Shown in pieces: positions 28,430 to 38,890 of a stretch of DNA of 64,000 nt. Position 1 is the first letter of the stretch, and every line of letters begins with the position of its first letter. The DNA is from Rhea pennata (taxonomy: Eukaryota > Chordata > Aves > Rheiformes > Rheidae). The notes beneath the pieces are model-generated. The model was not told where the DNA came from, searched no databases, and saw only the letters and a list, made by a program, of their open reading frames with translations. The stretch spans positions 55,214,053 through 55,278,052 of the forward strand of contig NC_084702.1 of NCBI RefSeq assembly GCF_028389875.1. Reading direction: 5' to 3'. A program made the translations under genes and the position numbers.

Positions 28430-29720
28430 CTTTCTGTCGGGCTAATGCACAAGACGCGCGTGGAGTCAAAAGGAGTCAGGGTGTCATCGCTAGAAACGAG
28501 GCAGAGAGGCCCGGAGCGGTCCTGCGGGTCGCGACGGGCAGGACTGACGTGGGTGTGCTTCGACCTCGCTCTTGCCTGTCCCCGCCACGACATACCCACA
28601 GAGGGGCTGAGTAAGGGGGGCAGTGATAGGGCCAGGGGACACGCTGTTCCCAGACAAACCTCTTGAGCTGACGCTGGCTCCTCTAGCCAGCACCGGGGGC
28701 AACCTGTCAGCACCCCCCGGCTGCCTTCGGGCAGATGAGAGTGCTTGGGAACAAGAAGTCACCCCGAAATCAGAATATGAAACTAGGATCTCACTATATG
28801 CACCAGGCGGGGCTGGCGGACGCCGTCTCGGCCCCGCCCGACGGCCACGGCATGGCATAAGGCGAGTCCTCGCCACCAGCTCCTACCTGCCGACCGAATT
28901 CGCGCGGTGAGGGTACGTCGCACTGCCTCTGGCGTCGTGGCGACGATCCTTCGATGGGGTCCGGGCAGGGCATCCACAGCTCTCGTCGCGCAGCCCACTG
29001 CGGGCAGCAGCCCTCCGTGAGAGACGCGGCGGGGCCGCCCCCCCGGTCGCGCACGAGACTGAACGGGAAGCGCGAGGCGGGCGGGGGCGGTTGGGCAGGA
29101 GGCGCGAGGCGGGCGGGGGCGGTTGAGCGAGAAGCGCGAGGCGGGCGGGGGCGGTTGGGCAGGAGGCGCAGGGGGGGCGGGGGCAGTTGAGCGAGAAGCG
29201 CGAGGCGGGCGGGGGCGGTTGGGCAGGAGGCGCGAAGCGGGGCGGGGCAGTTGGGCAGGAGGTGCAGGGGGGGGGCGGTTGGGCAGGAGGTGCGAAGCGG
29301 GGCGGGGCGGTTGGGCAGGAGGCGCGAGGCGGGCGGGGGCGGTTGGGCAGGAGGCGCGAGGCGGGAGGGGGCAGTTGAGCGAGAAGCGCGAGGCGGGCGG
29401 GGGCGGTTGGGCAGGAGGCGCAGGGGGGGCGGGGGCAGTTGAGCGAGAAGTGCGAGGCGGGCGGGGGCGGTTGGGCAGGAGGCGCGAAGCGGGGCGGGGC
29501 GGTTGGGCAGGAGGTGCGAAGCGGGGCGGGGCGGTTGGGCAGGAGGCGCAGGGGGGCGGGGGCGCTTGAGCAGGAAGCGCGAGGCGGGCGGTTGGGCGGG
29601 AAGCGCGAGGCGGGCGGTTGGGCGGGAGGCGCGCGGGGGCCGGCTCGCGCCGCTGCCGGCGACGGGCCCTGAGGCACTTGCCGCGGTTTCGCGAGGCTCG
29701 GAGGGCAAATGGCATTAGCA
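28430..29720. promoter_or_regulatory. CpG island enclosing the 32-bp minisatellite
   Basis: High GC and frequent CpG from about 28,430 to 29,720. The central 570 bp are the tandem array. The flanks (28,430-29,067 and 29,640-29,720) are unique GC-rich sequence without a recognisable coding exon. Confidence 0.65.
29068..29635. repeat. GC-rich 32-bp minisatellite, about 18 units
   Basis: A tandem array with a 32-bp period (the GAGGCGGGCGGGGGCGGTTG block recurs at 29,074, 29,106 and 29,138). Later units shrink to about 24-26 bp at the right end. Units differ in a few positions: GGGCAGGAGG versus GAGCGAGAAG, CGAGGCGGG versus CGAAGCGGGG versus CAGGGGGGG. Because runs of stop-free codons arise from the composition, all three minus-strand frames stay open for about 300 codons with Pro/Arg/Ala repeats. 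I regard these as artefacts. The G strand carries regularly spaced G-runs able to form G-quadruplexes. Confidence 0.95.
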
Positions 29721-30700
29721 AATCCAATACCCCGGTCCGATAAATCCCTCTGGAGAGATGCGGACTCGGCTTCCCGCTTTAGGAGCTGTCCCCGCGTGAA
29801 GAGGTATTTGGGTTGTCCCCGAAATAATAAATTCCAACAGCAGACAATAAAATTTACTATCACAGGAGTAACAGAAGCCTAAAATATTCCGAACATGTTC
29901 CTTGAACAAATAACATAATCCCTGGCACACTGAAACACATGGTTTGCTTCAAACATGTTTCATTTTGTCATCGCATTGAGTGTGCAGTATTTCTCTTTGG
30001 GTGCAAGAGTGATTGATATCTTTGGAAGAATTGTTTGTAAGAACATGAAAGTTGCCAAAGCAAACACGTTGGAGGGAAGTGTGCAGAAGGGGAGCAGAAG
30101 TATTTGGAGTAGATCTGGGTTTGGGGAGTTCACACAGAGGTGAGACAGCTAGATGTAGAACAAATAAAAACATTCTGCACACTTCATCTAAATAAATTAT
30201 ATACAAACATTGCCCTTTCGTAGACGGCAACAGCGCAGTTACTGCGCTTCCCTTATGCCCCTATAGAATGTGGGCTGGAAGCCAACTCTCTTTAACTAAT
30301 GATTTGTAACTTTTGCTGCACTTGAATGAATCTATTAATATTTAGATTTCTCCAATTCTACTCCGTAAGAGCTGTCAGCATTGTTAAACAAAATAATCTA
30401 TTTACCTTGTGTTGTACGTGTCCAGCAGTGGCTTGCGTGGCTCGATGATGTACGTTGATAGGTTTTTCTTACGCTCTGCTGCATCGGCCAAAGGCAAAAC
30501 TTCACATATTTTGATCTTTCCTCTTTAAAAACGATGTTTGACAAAACTCATTAGATCATGCAAACTTTGGGGTGTTAATTTAATAACTTCCATTCCTGGA
30601 GGAAAAATATTTATTTTAATTTCCCTTTTATCTCTTTCTGCCATAAACATCTGGCGAAAGTCAGAAAGTCAGTCAGAAAAGTAGCCTGATCGCACGGGTA
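29721..30700. other. AT-rich interval between CpG islands
   Basis: No gene seen. It contains GAACATGTTC (29,892-29,901) and AAACATGTTT (29,951-29,960), both fitting the p53-family half-site pattern RRRCWWGYYY about 60 bp apart, and an AT-rich block at 30,470-30,660 that looks like a possible enhancer. These are motif matches only. Confidence 0.35.
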
Positions 30701-32590
30701 CCTTCGCCCGATTTTCACAGAAGGTGGCGATTTTCAGAAAAGCTTAGCCCTGCTCCTCCTCGTCCCCTCACCTCCACTTCCACCCCCCAAAAGCCCAAAT
30801 CCCCACATTCACCCCGGCAGCCCCTGCCCGGCCCGGAGATACCGGGCGCGGCAGGGCCCGCACGGCTGCGGCGGCGCCCGGCGCAGGTCCCCGCTCATCC
30901 TCCCGGCCGGGCCGGGGCCGGGCTCCGGGCAGGGTGAGCGGGGCCGCGGGCGGGCGAGCCGCAGCGCCGTGCACCCGCGGCCCAGGGCTCCGGCGCGGCC
31001 TCTGCGGCCCGGCTCCTGCCCCGGACCCGAAGCACAGCAGGTACAAGCGCCTTGGCAGCATTTGCTTGCAGCGGCGGGGGGGGGGGGGGTCTTAGCCCAA
31101 GATGCGCTCTCTGTAGCCCTGCAGGTCTGCCCACGGAGCTGGGATCGCTCGGGGAAGGGGGGGGGGACGTGATGTCTATGTCCCTAAGGGAAGAGCTCGA
31201 TAGTTTTTATCCCCCAGACTCGCCCTATAGGGTGCACTGGGATTAGACGTGATTCATCGTGTGCGTGTGCCAATGCGGGGAGGGCAAGGGAAAGCACGCC
31301 CCAGAACAGGGAGGGAGACACGGACATCTTTGAGCATCCACTCTCCTTCCCGGGGCTGTCCGCCTTCCCACCTGCGTACTTACCTGGGGGGCAGGTAAGA
31401 GCCCGAGCCCCGCCGTTTCCCCCCCGCGGCGATGCCGTCCGTGTGCAGGGGCAGAGAGACTCCTCTCATCTCCCCCGCCTGCGCGCTCCCGCCGCCTCCC
31501 CGGGGCTCTTGGAGGCTGGGAGAAAACAGGAGCTGCTACATGATGGTCTGTGCCTGGCAGTGCCGCGGACACCCCCCGTCCGTCTCCGCCGAGGTCCCGT
31601 CCGCCAGCGGCGCGGCAGGGCTCCCGGGGGCCTCTCCCGGGGGGAGCGCGGAGATGGGGCCGCAGGGACGTCTTCCTGGCGCGTATGAGAATTTCTGCGG
31701 AGAGGCCTCACCACACTGTCCTACAAAAGCCAGCCAAACATATGGAAAAAAGGAAAATCCCATCCCAGTTTCACCCCGCTCCACTACCACGTGCTGCGCT
31801 GCAAACACCAGATACCCGAGGGAGAGGCTTCCGCGCCCTTCCGCGCCTCGGGACGGCGCCGCGGGCGCCCGGGGGAAACCGCCGCCGGCCCGAGCTGCCA
31901 CGGCTCGGCGGGCGCACGGGGGCCCGGATTGCGGGGCTGCCGCTTGCCGAGGCACGACTGCGAGCTCTTTCCAGGCACTTCGGGCACATCTAGCCTGTAA
32001 ATCACAGCATCTGCGTGCAACAGACTGGTGTTAATGAAGAGAACATTTTCCTCCTTCCTCCCCCCGTCAGCACCAATCTTTTATTCCTGTTTACGATGAC
32101 AAAGTCCCTGTATCACATGGGGAAGAAGCGGTGCAGCGGGTTTACGGGATGTGCTGCCGGCCTAGCGGCGCGGGGCCCCACGCGTGCGCGGCGCCTCGGG
32201 GGCTGCCCGCGCCCTTGCGCATCTCCAGCGGGCCGCGTAGCAAGAAATCTAGGTTCGAGGCGCACCGGGGCGTCCCGGCAAGGCGGTACAAGGAGGCTGG
32301 AGGATGTGCTCGCCAAGCTCCGCACCTCCGCAGAGCGCGGCCTCGGCCCCCAGCGCTGGGCAGGCCGGCCCGGCGCGCCCGCGGCCCCCTCCGCGGCACT
32401 CCGCGCAGCCCGGCCCCCCGGCACCGGGGTCTCTTTCTCACCGCTGCCAAAGCAGCGTGAGAGCCCTGGGCCTGGGAACCGCGAAGCCAGAGCCAGATAT
32501 AACGTAGCTCGTAGGAAGAGAGACTTCAGCCTAGCGCCACTTCTCTCCGCTCCGTTTTTGCGGCCGTGTTATCTCTTTCTCTCCCTCTCC
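30700..32590. promoter_or_regulatory. Long CpG island without a recognised gene
   Basis: GC/CpG-rich from about 30,770 to 32,500, with a dip at 31,690-31,790 and a G14 run at 31,076-31,089. Many long overlapping frames occur on both strands, all with GC-driven Arg/Pro/Ala/Gly composition and no domain. Confidence 0.65.
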
Positions 32591-32642
32591 ATTTTTTTCT
32601 TTTTTCTTTTTCTTTTTTCTTTTTTTTTTTTTTTTTTTTCTT
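32590..32642. repeat. Polypyrimidine T-rich tract
   Basis: Long T/C tract ending in a T20-class run at the right edge of a CpG island. Confidence 0.85.
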
Positions 32643-32719
32643 TCCAAAATGGGGGCAGGGTAGTGGTGAAGGGAAGTAATTCTACTGAACAGAAAAGGCA
32701 GACCCTGGAAGGAGTTTCT

Positions 32720-33000
32720 TTTGACTGATCAGGGTGATCTATCCAGGCCCTCTAATTAGAGAGGGATCCAGGGTGGCATTAGTTTCCAAACATTTTAATC
32801 GAGCTTTAAGCAGGGCTCTTTTCAATGGCGGGAGATAAATGTAGCAACTGTTACCGTCCCCTGAATGGCCACCTCCCATGGCGGGCATTCAGCCTTCCTT
32901 TCACAAGCCCTAAGCAGTTTAGTCTATGGGCCCAGCAACACTCCACATATCTTCTAATTAGTCTAATTAAAAAGGTGGATTGATAGATGCAAGGAAAACA
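32720..33000. promoter_or_regulatory. Candidate homeodomain-rich enhancer
   Basis: Between two CpG islands. Three TAATTA cores: one in the palindrome CTCTAATTAGAG (32,750-32,761), and two at 32,955-32,960 and 32,964-32,969. A TGATTGATAG-like variant (GGATTGATAGATG) follows at about 32,976. Balanced composition without low complexity. Enhancer function is inference. Confidence 0.35.
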
Positions 33001-33184
33001 GAGTTAAGTTAGGAAGATGCTCAATGCTGCCAATCTACACTGGGGAGCGGCTTATTCTCTGTGGGAGGAAAAAGAAATACAGGAAAATAAAAGAAGAAGA
33101 AGAAGAAATAAAGAAAATCCCGGAGCCTGACGTGAAGGACAAATCCCGAGAAATCCGGGGGGCAGAAGCTGCGTTCTCTTAATT

Positions 33185-34200
33185 GGGGGGGGGGGGGGGT
33201 ACACAACTTGGAATAGGAATTGCCTTTTCTGCCCGGATTTTTTGGCAGCCCATGGCCCCCGGGCTGCCGTTTGCCGCTGCAAGCTGGCAGCGCCCCGGTA
33301 GCCGCCGGCGGCCCCGGCACCTCGTGGCTCGGGCACGGGCTCCACAGACACAGCTCGGGAGGGCAGGCGGCGAAAGGGCAAGGCGCGGCGAAGCAGCCTG
33401 CTCCCCGGGATCTCCCCTTGATCCCCGGGATCCCCCCCCCTGCTCCCTGGGATCCCAGAGCCCTTGCAGGACGCCCCGGAACGACCCGGCACGGGCGCCC
33501 ACGCGGCAGCCGGGGCTTGCTCGCTTCCTCCCGCAGGACTCTCAGACCTGACCGCTCCGGATTTGGGGAGTTACCCCCCGCCCCCCACTCCCGCCGCCCT
33601 CGTTATGCTGTGCCTCGAGCAAGCGCTCCCCAGAGGCGGCGAAAAGCCCCCTGGGGCCGGTGTGCGCGCCCGCGGAGGGCACATTCCTGCGCAGCGCCCT
33701 GCTGCCGGCAGGAAGGTGCGCAGGGAGGCAGCGCGGGTGGTTTGGGGAATACCGAAACTTCAGCCGGGCTATAAATCAAGGGAAGGAACACGGGGCAGTG
33801 CGTGCAGGTGTAAAAACACAGGGAAAGCCAGCACGACGGGGCGCTCCCCCCACTCCACCCCGTGCCACGCTGGTGCTCTCCTGCCTCTGCACTGGACGGG
33901 GAGGACGGGGCGCAGGGGTGGCCCCCCTGTGCCCGCCCGCGGCGCATCGCGGGTCCCTCCGGGCTCCGGCGCGGCTCTCCACTGTAGGCGTCCCTCCGGG
34001 CCGCGAGTGGGATCGGGGCGCGCGTGGGCCGCTCTCGGCACCCCGTCGCGGAGGAAGCGGCCGGCGGGATCTCCCCTTTTCTCTCTTCTCCTGCATCAGG
34101 TCGGCGCAAAAGCCCGCGGGAGAGGCGCATGGCAGAGGGAAAGGCCACGGGATCTCCTTTCGGTAACTGAACCTCTGCTTCTCTCCCCGCCGGCTCCTGT
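33185..34200. promoter_or_regulatory. CpG island, begins with a G15 run
   Basis: A G15 run at 33,185-33,199, then dense CpG to about 34,180. No recognisable protein in any frame despite frames above 180 aa on both strands. Confidence 0.6.
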
Positions 34201-34319
34201 CTCCCTCTACCCCCCCTTCCCCCCGTTTGTGCCCTCGCTGGCTCATTGGATTTACAAACAAAATTGTTAACGATTTCAAATTCAATACTTTGGAGGGGGG
34301 GGCATAAGACCCACCCTGT

Positions 34320-34565
34320 CAAAGCCCCTAATCTAACTGCTGGCGAAAGGGGATTCGCAGACAAAAGGAAACAATGGAAGTCTAGTTAGATCATTTTTCT
34401 GGACATTGTTTATGGTCTGGAAGGGATCAATCGTTTCAAAATGTTACCAGTAAAAATGATCCTGTGTGGAATGCAGCTAATCCTTTTAGGTTCCTGTCAA
34501 CTGTTTCCACTCAAGGAATCCGATTTTTCAAATCAAAGGTGCAGAACTCAATTGCCGAGGGATTT
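34320..34565. promoter_or_regulatory. Candidate conserved element with SOX and TCF/LEF motifs
   Basis: AT-balanced block between two CpG islands. Contains ACAATGG (34,370), CATTGTTTATGG (34,404) and ATCAAAG (34,532-34,538, TCF/LEF core), plus GATCAATCG. Sequence complexity is high. Function inferred only. Confidence 0.3.
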
Positions 34566-35262
34566 ATAGCGCCGGGACCGGTCTCCCCGCCCCCCCCCCC
34601 CCCCCGCGCCCCATGGTGCCTCCAGACGCCCCTTACGGGTGCGGAAGGGCCGGCGCAGCCCCTCGGCCGCGGCCTGCTCCTCCGCAGCCCGTGGCACGGC
34701 CGCGCAGAGGGCCACGGCTTGCCCCAGGAAGCCGAGACCCCCTCGCACCCCAGCCGCGCTCTCGAGGCTCGCTTTGCGCCCTCCGTGGCCGAGGGAAGAG
34801 AAGGGGCTCCCACGGTGGAGCCGGAGCACGGCCTCGGGCATCCCTCGCCGCCCGAAAGTCGCTTGGCCGCTCTGCCCCGGGCAGTCGCGCCCGAAGGCTT
34901 CCTCCCCTCTTCCGCCGAGGCTTCCGCGGCCACCCCACTGCCCGACGGGGCGCCCCGGGCCCGGCCTGGCCCAGCCCGGCCCGGCCCGCGGCCGCCCGCA
35001 GCCCTTCGCTGAGCCCAGGCGGGTTGTGAACGCGGACGGCTCCCTCGACGGCCGCCGTGCCGGCGGCCGGGACCGGTGCAGCCGCGCACCGGGGCGGAGG
35101 AGCAGGCACGGGGGTGTGCCGCCGCCGGTGCTCCCGCCGTGTGCGCCTCCCCACCGGCGGGGTCCGTCCACAACGGAAAGAGAAGTTCAGGGCTTCCAGG
35201 AAGGCCGGGGAGTCTGGAGGTACTCACCGACCCGTCCCGGGGGGGGAGGGGGGGGGGAGCAC
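34566..35262. promoter_or_regulatory. CpG island with C16 and G-run edges
   Basis: Starts at a C16 run (34,590-34,605) and ends at G8AG10-type runs (35,239-35,258). Dense CpG between. Frames up to 317 aa on the minus strand are compositional. Confidence 0.6.
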
Positions 35263-36280
35263 TGGGTAAAATGAGAGGGAGGCTGGCATTTATACTGTGA
35301 ATAATTTTCCAACCTTGCCCACTGCTGGAGCAAGTCAGTCCCTTGCCCTTTCTAGCCTCTCTCGCCTGGCGCTGGATATTTTTTTTTTCACCAATTGCTC
35401 CTTTAAACATGAACTGCTGATCCGAAAAGACTGCCTTCCCATTCTCTTCCCTCTCCTCCGGCATTCATACAGCCAACAGGTGAAATTTCACTATATACAC
35501 GTATATTAGAAAAGTATCAGCTTCCTCTGCTGCTTGCTGAGTAAGCAGACGTGAGTGTTTATTTTCAGAAGAGAAAATCTGAGGAAGACACCTAATTTAT
35601 CTTCACTGTGTGTGTGTGTGTCTAGCATATACAGGTGCACTGTATAAGCTTCTTGCAATGTAGGCGGAGAAGTAGGCCTGGGTACAACGCGGCAGGAAGA
35701 GCCGTGTCGCCGGGTATCGCCGAGGCACTTTCCCAAGAGCAGACGCTTGCGCAGGTGACTGCGGCAATGCCCGCAGCTGGGCGGCCGCGGCTGGCACGCC
35801 CGGGCACACGCACGCATTTCCCTGTACACTGACGCGGTCCTGGGGCCGGGAGGGGATGGAGAGGAGAAATACCTTCGCATTAACCGTGTAGAAGGCTTTC
35901 CCAATCTCAGACAACGATTTAACGCAACAAGTGGTTTCTCTATTTATCCTTTCGCTTCCAAAGTAAATTGTATAATTTATCATCTAAATACAGGGCCCCG
36001 CAGACTTCTGCATGCCGTTTTACTCCTTCAGCGAAAGGGATTCTTTGAATCAATTGAATAGGTCTCTTGTGATTCGGAGAAAGGGCAAGTTTAATTATTC
36101 TGATAAAAATACTGTCCTTCGGAATTCAGTTCAGTGATATCATTTTTGAAATGAGCTAGACGCTGCATGTATATACGCACGCGCACACACACACATATAT
36201 ATATAAAGGTCTTCCGTTCAGTCCCGTTCAGAATTCGTTCTGCTTCTCGGCTCTCCTGGGGCCTGACAGGGAACGTGACT
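35263..36280. other. Mixed interval with a small CpG cluster
   Basis: AT-rich except for a short CpG-rich patch at about 35,670-35,850. No gene recognised. Contains a GT microsatellite (35,608-35,621) and the alternating Z-DNA-like tract near its right end. Confidence 0.5.
36164..36205. repeat. 42-bp perfect purine-pyrimidine alternation
   Basis: Alternation is unbroken through TGCATGTATATACGCACGCG, then CA and TA runs. GC/CA content in the middle makes it a good Z-DNA candidate. It lies at the left edge of the CpG island starting near 36,280. Confidence 0.85.
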
Positions 36281-37785
36281 TTACTCCCTTGCAGGTGCGG
36301 ACGGCAAGAAATGCCCGCAAGCATCGCCCGCAGCTCCTTGCCCCGTGCCGCCGCGGCCCGGTTCGGCCCGGCTCGGCACAGCCCGGCCGGGCCCGTCGCC
36401 GAGCGGGAGCCTTGCGCTTGAGGAGCAGCCGCCGGGACGCGCCTGCCGCTGCGGCCCCTGCCCGCTTCCAGCTCGTCCAGGCGCGCAGTACCGCCGCGGC
36501 CGCGGAGGCTCTGTCCCGCCGCGCCGCCGCGCAGGGCCCGTTCTGCCGCGGGCTTCCCTGCGCGCCTCCCACCCCCTCGGCCTTCGCTTCTTCTCTTTGG
36601 GTCAGCCCCGGTCCTCTGCGGCGAGCCGAGCCGAAACGAGCCAGGACGAGCCGGGCCACGGGGAGGGGCGCTGTTCCGGGAGGGGCCCGACGGCGGGGCC
36701 CGGCGCTCTTCTGCAAGAGAAAGAGAGCAGTAAGCGAGGTGCGGACCCCGGGGGCTCGCCCGCAGGTCTCCACCTCCCCCAGCAGCGGCGGACGCACTCT
36801 GCGCGGAAAAGCCGCAAGCGAGCGCGTTGTGGCAGCATAGATCTGAAAAGATTTAGCATCGGAAGTGCCATTTACGGCCGCACGCATACACGCACATATG
36901 GAAATATCTATCATATAATGCTGTATCTCTGTATCTCAGTGGTGCTATCCCGTGCGGTACAACGGAGCCGGCGGAGAATATCCCGCGGCTGTGGGGCGCG
37001 GGACTCGCGGTGGGGCTGGGGAAGGGAAAGGGGATGGAGGGAGAAGTGGGGGAGCGCTGAAGTCACCTGCGGCAGGTGATGGGGGGCATGCGGCGAGCGG
37101 GGGGCTGCTGCCGGCGCAGCGGCCGCGGGGCGGGCACGAGCCTGCTGGGCGCTGCGCGGCCGCGGACACGCACCTGCTGGGCGCTGCGCGGCCGCGGAGC
37201 GCGGGCACCTCGTCGCCCCGCGGGCGGCCTGGCTCTGCACGGCAACGGCAGCGGCGGCAGCTTCGCTGAGAAGGGAAGAGAGGAGCCGCTGGGAAGGAGC
37301 TGGAAAACGGATCTGGTCTGGTTATCGAGTTGCACTGCAAGGAGCATTTGGCCGTGATCACAATTTCCATTTTTTCTGTCAAACACAATATTATCAGGGA
37401 GTACGGAAGTACTTACTGTAACTAACGAAGGAAAGCACTGCGTACAGAGCGGAGTCTCCGGTCCGTGCCAAGGGGCCGCTGAAGCAGACCCGCTTTCCGA
37501 CGCATCCCCCGCGCAGGCCTCGGTCCCGGCCCCGAGAGCGGCGGAGCAGGCGAGTGCAGGTGAGCGGCGGCCGCTGCCACCGGGCGCCTGCAATCCGCCG
37601 GGAGCGCCGCGGGGGGAAGCACCGGCCCGGGGCGCCCCGGCTGCCCGGGGGCCCCTCGCTACATCAGAAAAGCGACGGGGCAGCAGCGCATGGCCCGCGT
37701 CCGCGGCGCTGCCGCCGCTACCGGCACGGGGCGGGGGGGCCCTCCGGCGGGGAGCGCGCAGCGGGCCGACCTGCAGACTAATCAG
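36280..37785. promoter_or_regulatory. Cluster of three CpG islands
   Basis: Dense CpG at about 36,300-36,840, 36,950-37,280 and 37,430-37,780, separated by short AT-rich gaps. No coding gene was recognised. GGCCGCGG-type sites are frequent. Confidence 0.6.
37141..37198. repeat. Two-copy 32-bp tandem duplication in a CpG island
   Basis: The block CCTGCTGGGCGCTGCGCGGC and six following bases occur identically at 37,141 and 37,173, a 32-bp step. It is unrelated in sequence to the minisatellite at 29 kb. Confidence 0.9.
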
Positions 37786-38255
37786 CTTTGAACCGCGGGT
37801 GGGAAGGGGAAATTTCTTTTACAGGGGATGTGGGAAGGGACCTAACACAGTTCTGCTCGAGAGCAACGTTATACAAGATGGTTGAGAAGAAGCAATTAAA
37901 AAAAAAACTGATTAAAAATATATAAATCACCCAACAGAAACAAAGAAATATGTGGAAGGAAACGTTTCTGGATAGAGAGACTGTGTGTGGCATAAAAAGC
38001 GATTGAACACATAAGGGCTTCATTAAATTCCCAATAGATAACATTTGGCTAAATCTATCCCTAGATTAAAACTCTGCATAATAGCACCATAAACTGAAAA
38101 GTTTCTTTTTGTGTGGTCCTTCTGGAGGAACTGATTGAAACATTAGCCCCCATATAGAGCAATCCCCTCCCAATTCAGCTCCAGCAATTCGTGTCTCAGC
38201 CCTACGGGGACAAAATGAGAAAAAGAGACGGGTTAATGAATCCATACTTCGTAGC
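37786..38255. other. AT-rich interval, possible conserved element
   Basis: No frame of interest. The complex, non-repetitive sequence at 37,790-38,230 (includes ACTAATCAGC near 37,776 and GGTTAATGAATCC near 38,230) could be a conserved block. Unverified. Confidence 0.3.
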
Positions 38256-38257
38256 TG

Positions 38258-38290
38258 GGAGGAGGAGGAAGAGGAGGAGGAGGAGGAGGC
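38258..38290. repeat. (GGA)n trinucleotide repeat
   Basis: About ten GGA/AGA units adjoining a CpG island. Confidence 0.9.
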
Positions 38291-38349
38291 GACACCATCA
38301 TGTTTGTCCCACCAGTTTGTTTATTTGGTCCCAGCCTATTTTGGAGTAA

Positions 38350-38740
38350 TTGTTCAGCTGGGCTCCGTCCCTGCGAGGACTTGCACATCGCTTCTGTCCG
38401 CCTTCACAGCGGGGAGGGGGCACCGCGGGCAGCTGCCTGCGAGCGGGCCTCAGCGGCCGCCGCCACCGCGGGCCTTGGGGTCCGCGGGGCTGCGGGGCCG
38501 TGGGGTTTGGGGATTGTGGGGTTTGGGGGCCGTGGGGCTTGGGTTGGAGGCCGCGGGACCGGCGCCTTTAGTGGCGGCACCTTCTGCGGGGGGCGCCCGG
38601 CGGCGGCCGCGCTGCAGGGCGCAGCGGCGCGGGACCCGCCGAGCCCCGGGGCCGGACGCGGAGCGAAGCAGCGGTGACGCCCTCCGCCGCGGCGCAGCCT
38701 CCTCTCCCTCTTCCCCTCGGCGCTTTGCAAATGAAAGCAC
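38350..38740. promoter_or_regulatory. CpG island
   Basis: High GC with GGCCGTGGGG-type near-repeats at 38,490-38,550. It is the last gene-less island before FOXD1. Confidence 0.6.
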
Positions 38741-38890
38741 AACACGTTTTCCAGTGCCTGCTGCTGGCGGGCGGTTAGCCTGTCTGCCAGCTCCCAAATG
38801 AAGGCCCTGTCCACACCTAATGCAGGGTACAGACAAAAAATATGGAAGGAGCAAGTGGCCTAGCAACTTCATTGCCATTTATCTTTAAAC
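38720..38890. promoter_or_regulatory. Candidate element with octamer-like and RFX half sites
   Basis: TTTGCAAAT at 38,724-38,732 resembles a POU site. CCTAGCAAC at 38,859-38,867 is a clean RFX X-box half-site in the reverse sense. They flank non-repetitive sequence at the edge of a CpG island. Binding is inferred from motifs. Confidence 0.3.

Noticed and set aside
30768-38880. Many frames of 100-330 aa in the CpG islands on both strands
   Set aside because: Composition is Arg/Pro/Ala/Gly in every frame, no domain or conserved motif is visible, and several frames overlap equally. Typical of CpG-rich non-coding DNA.
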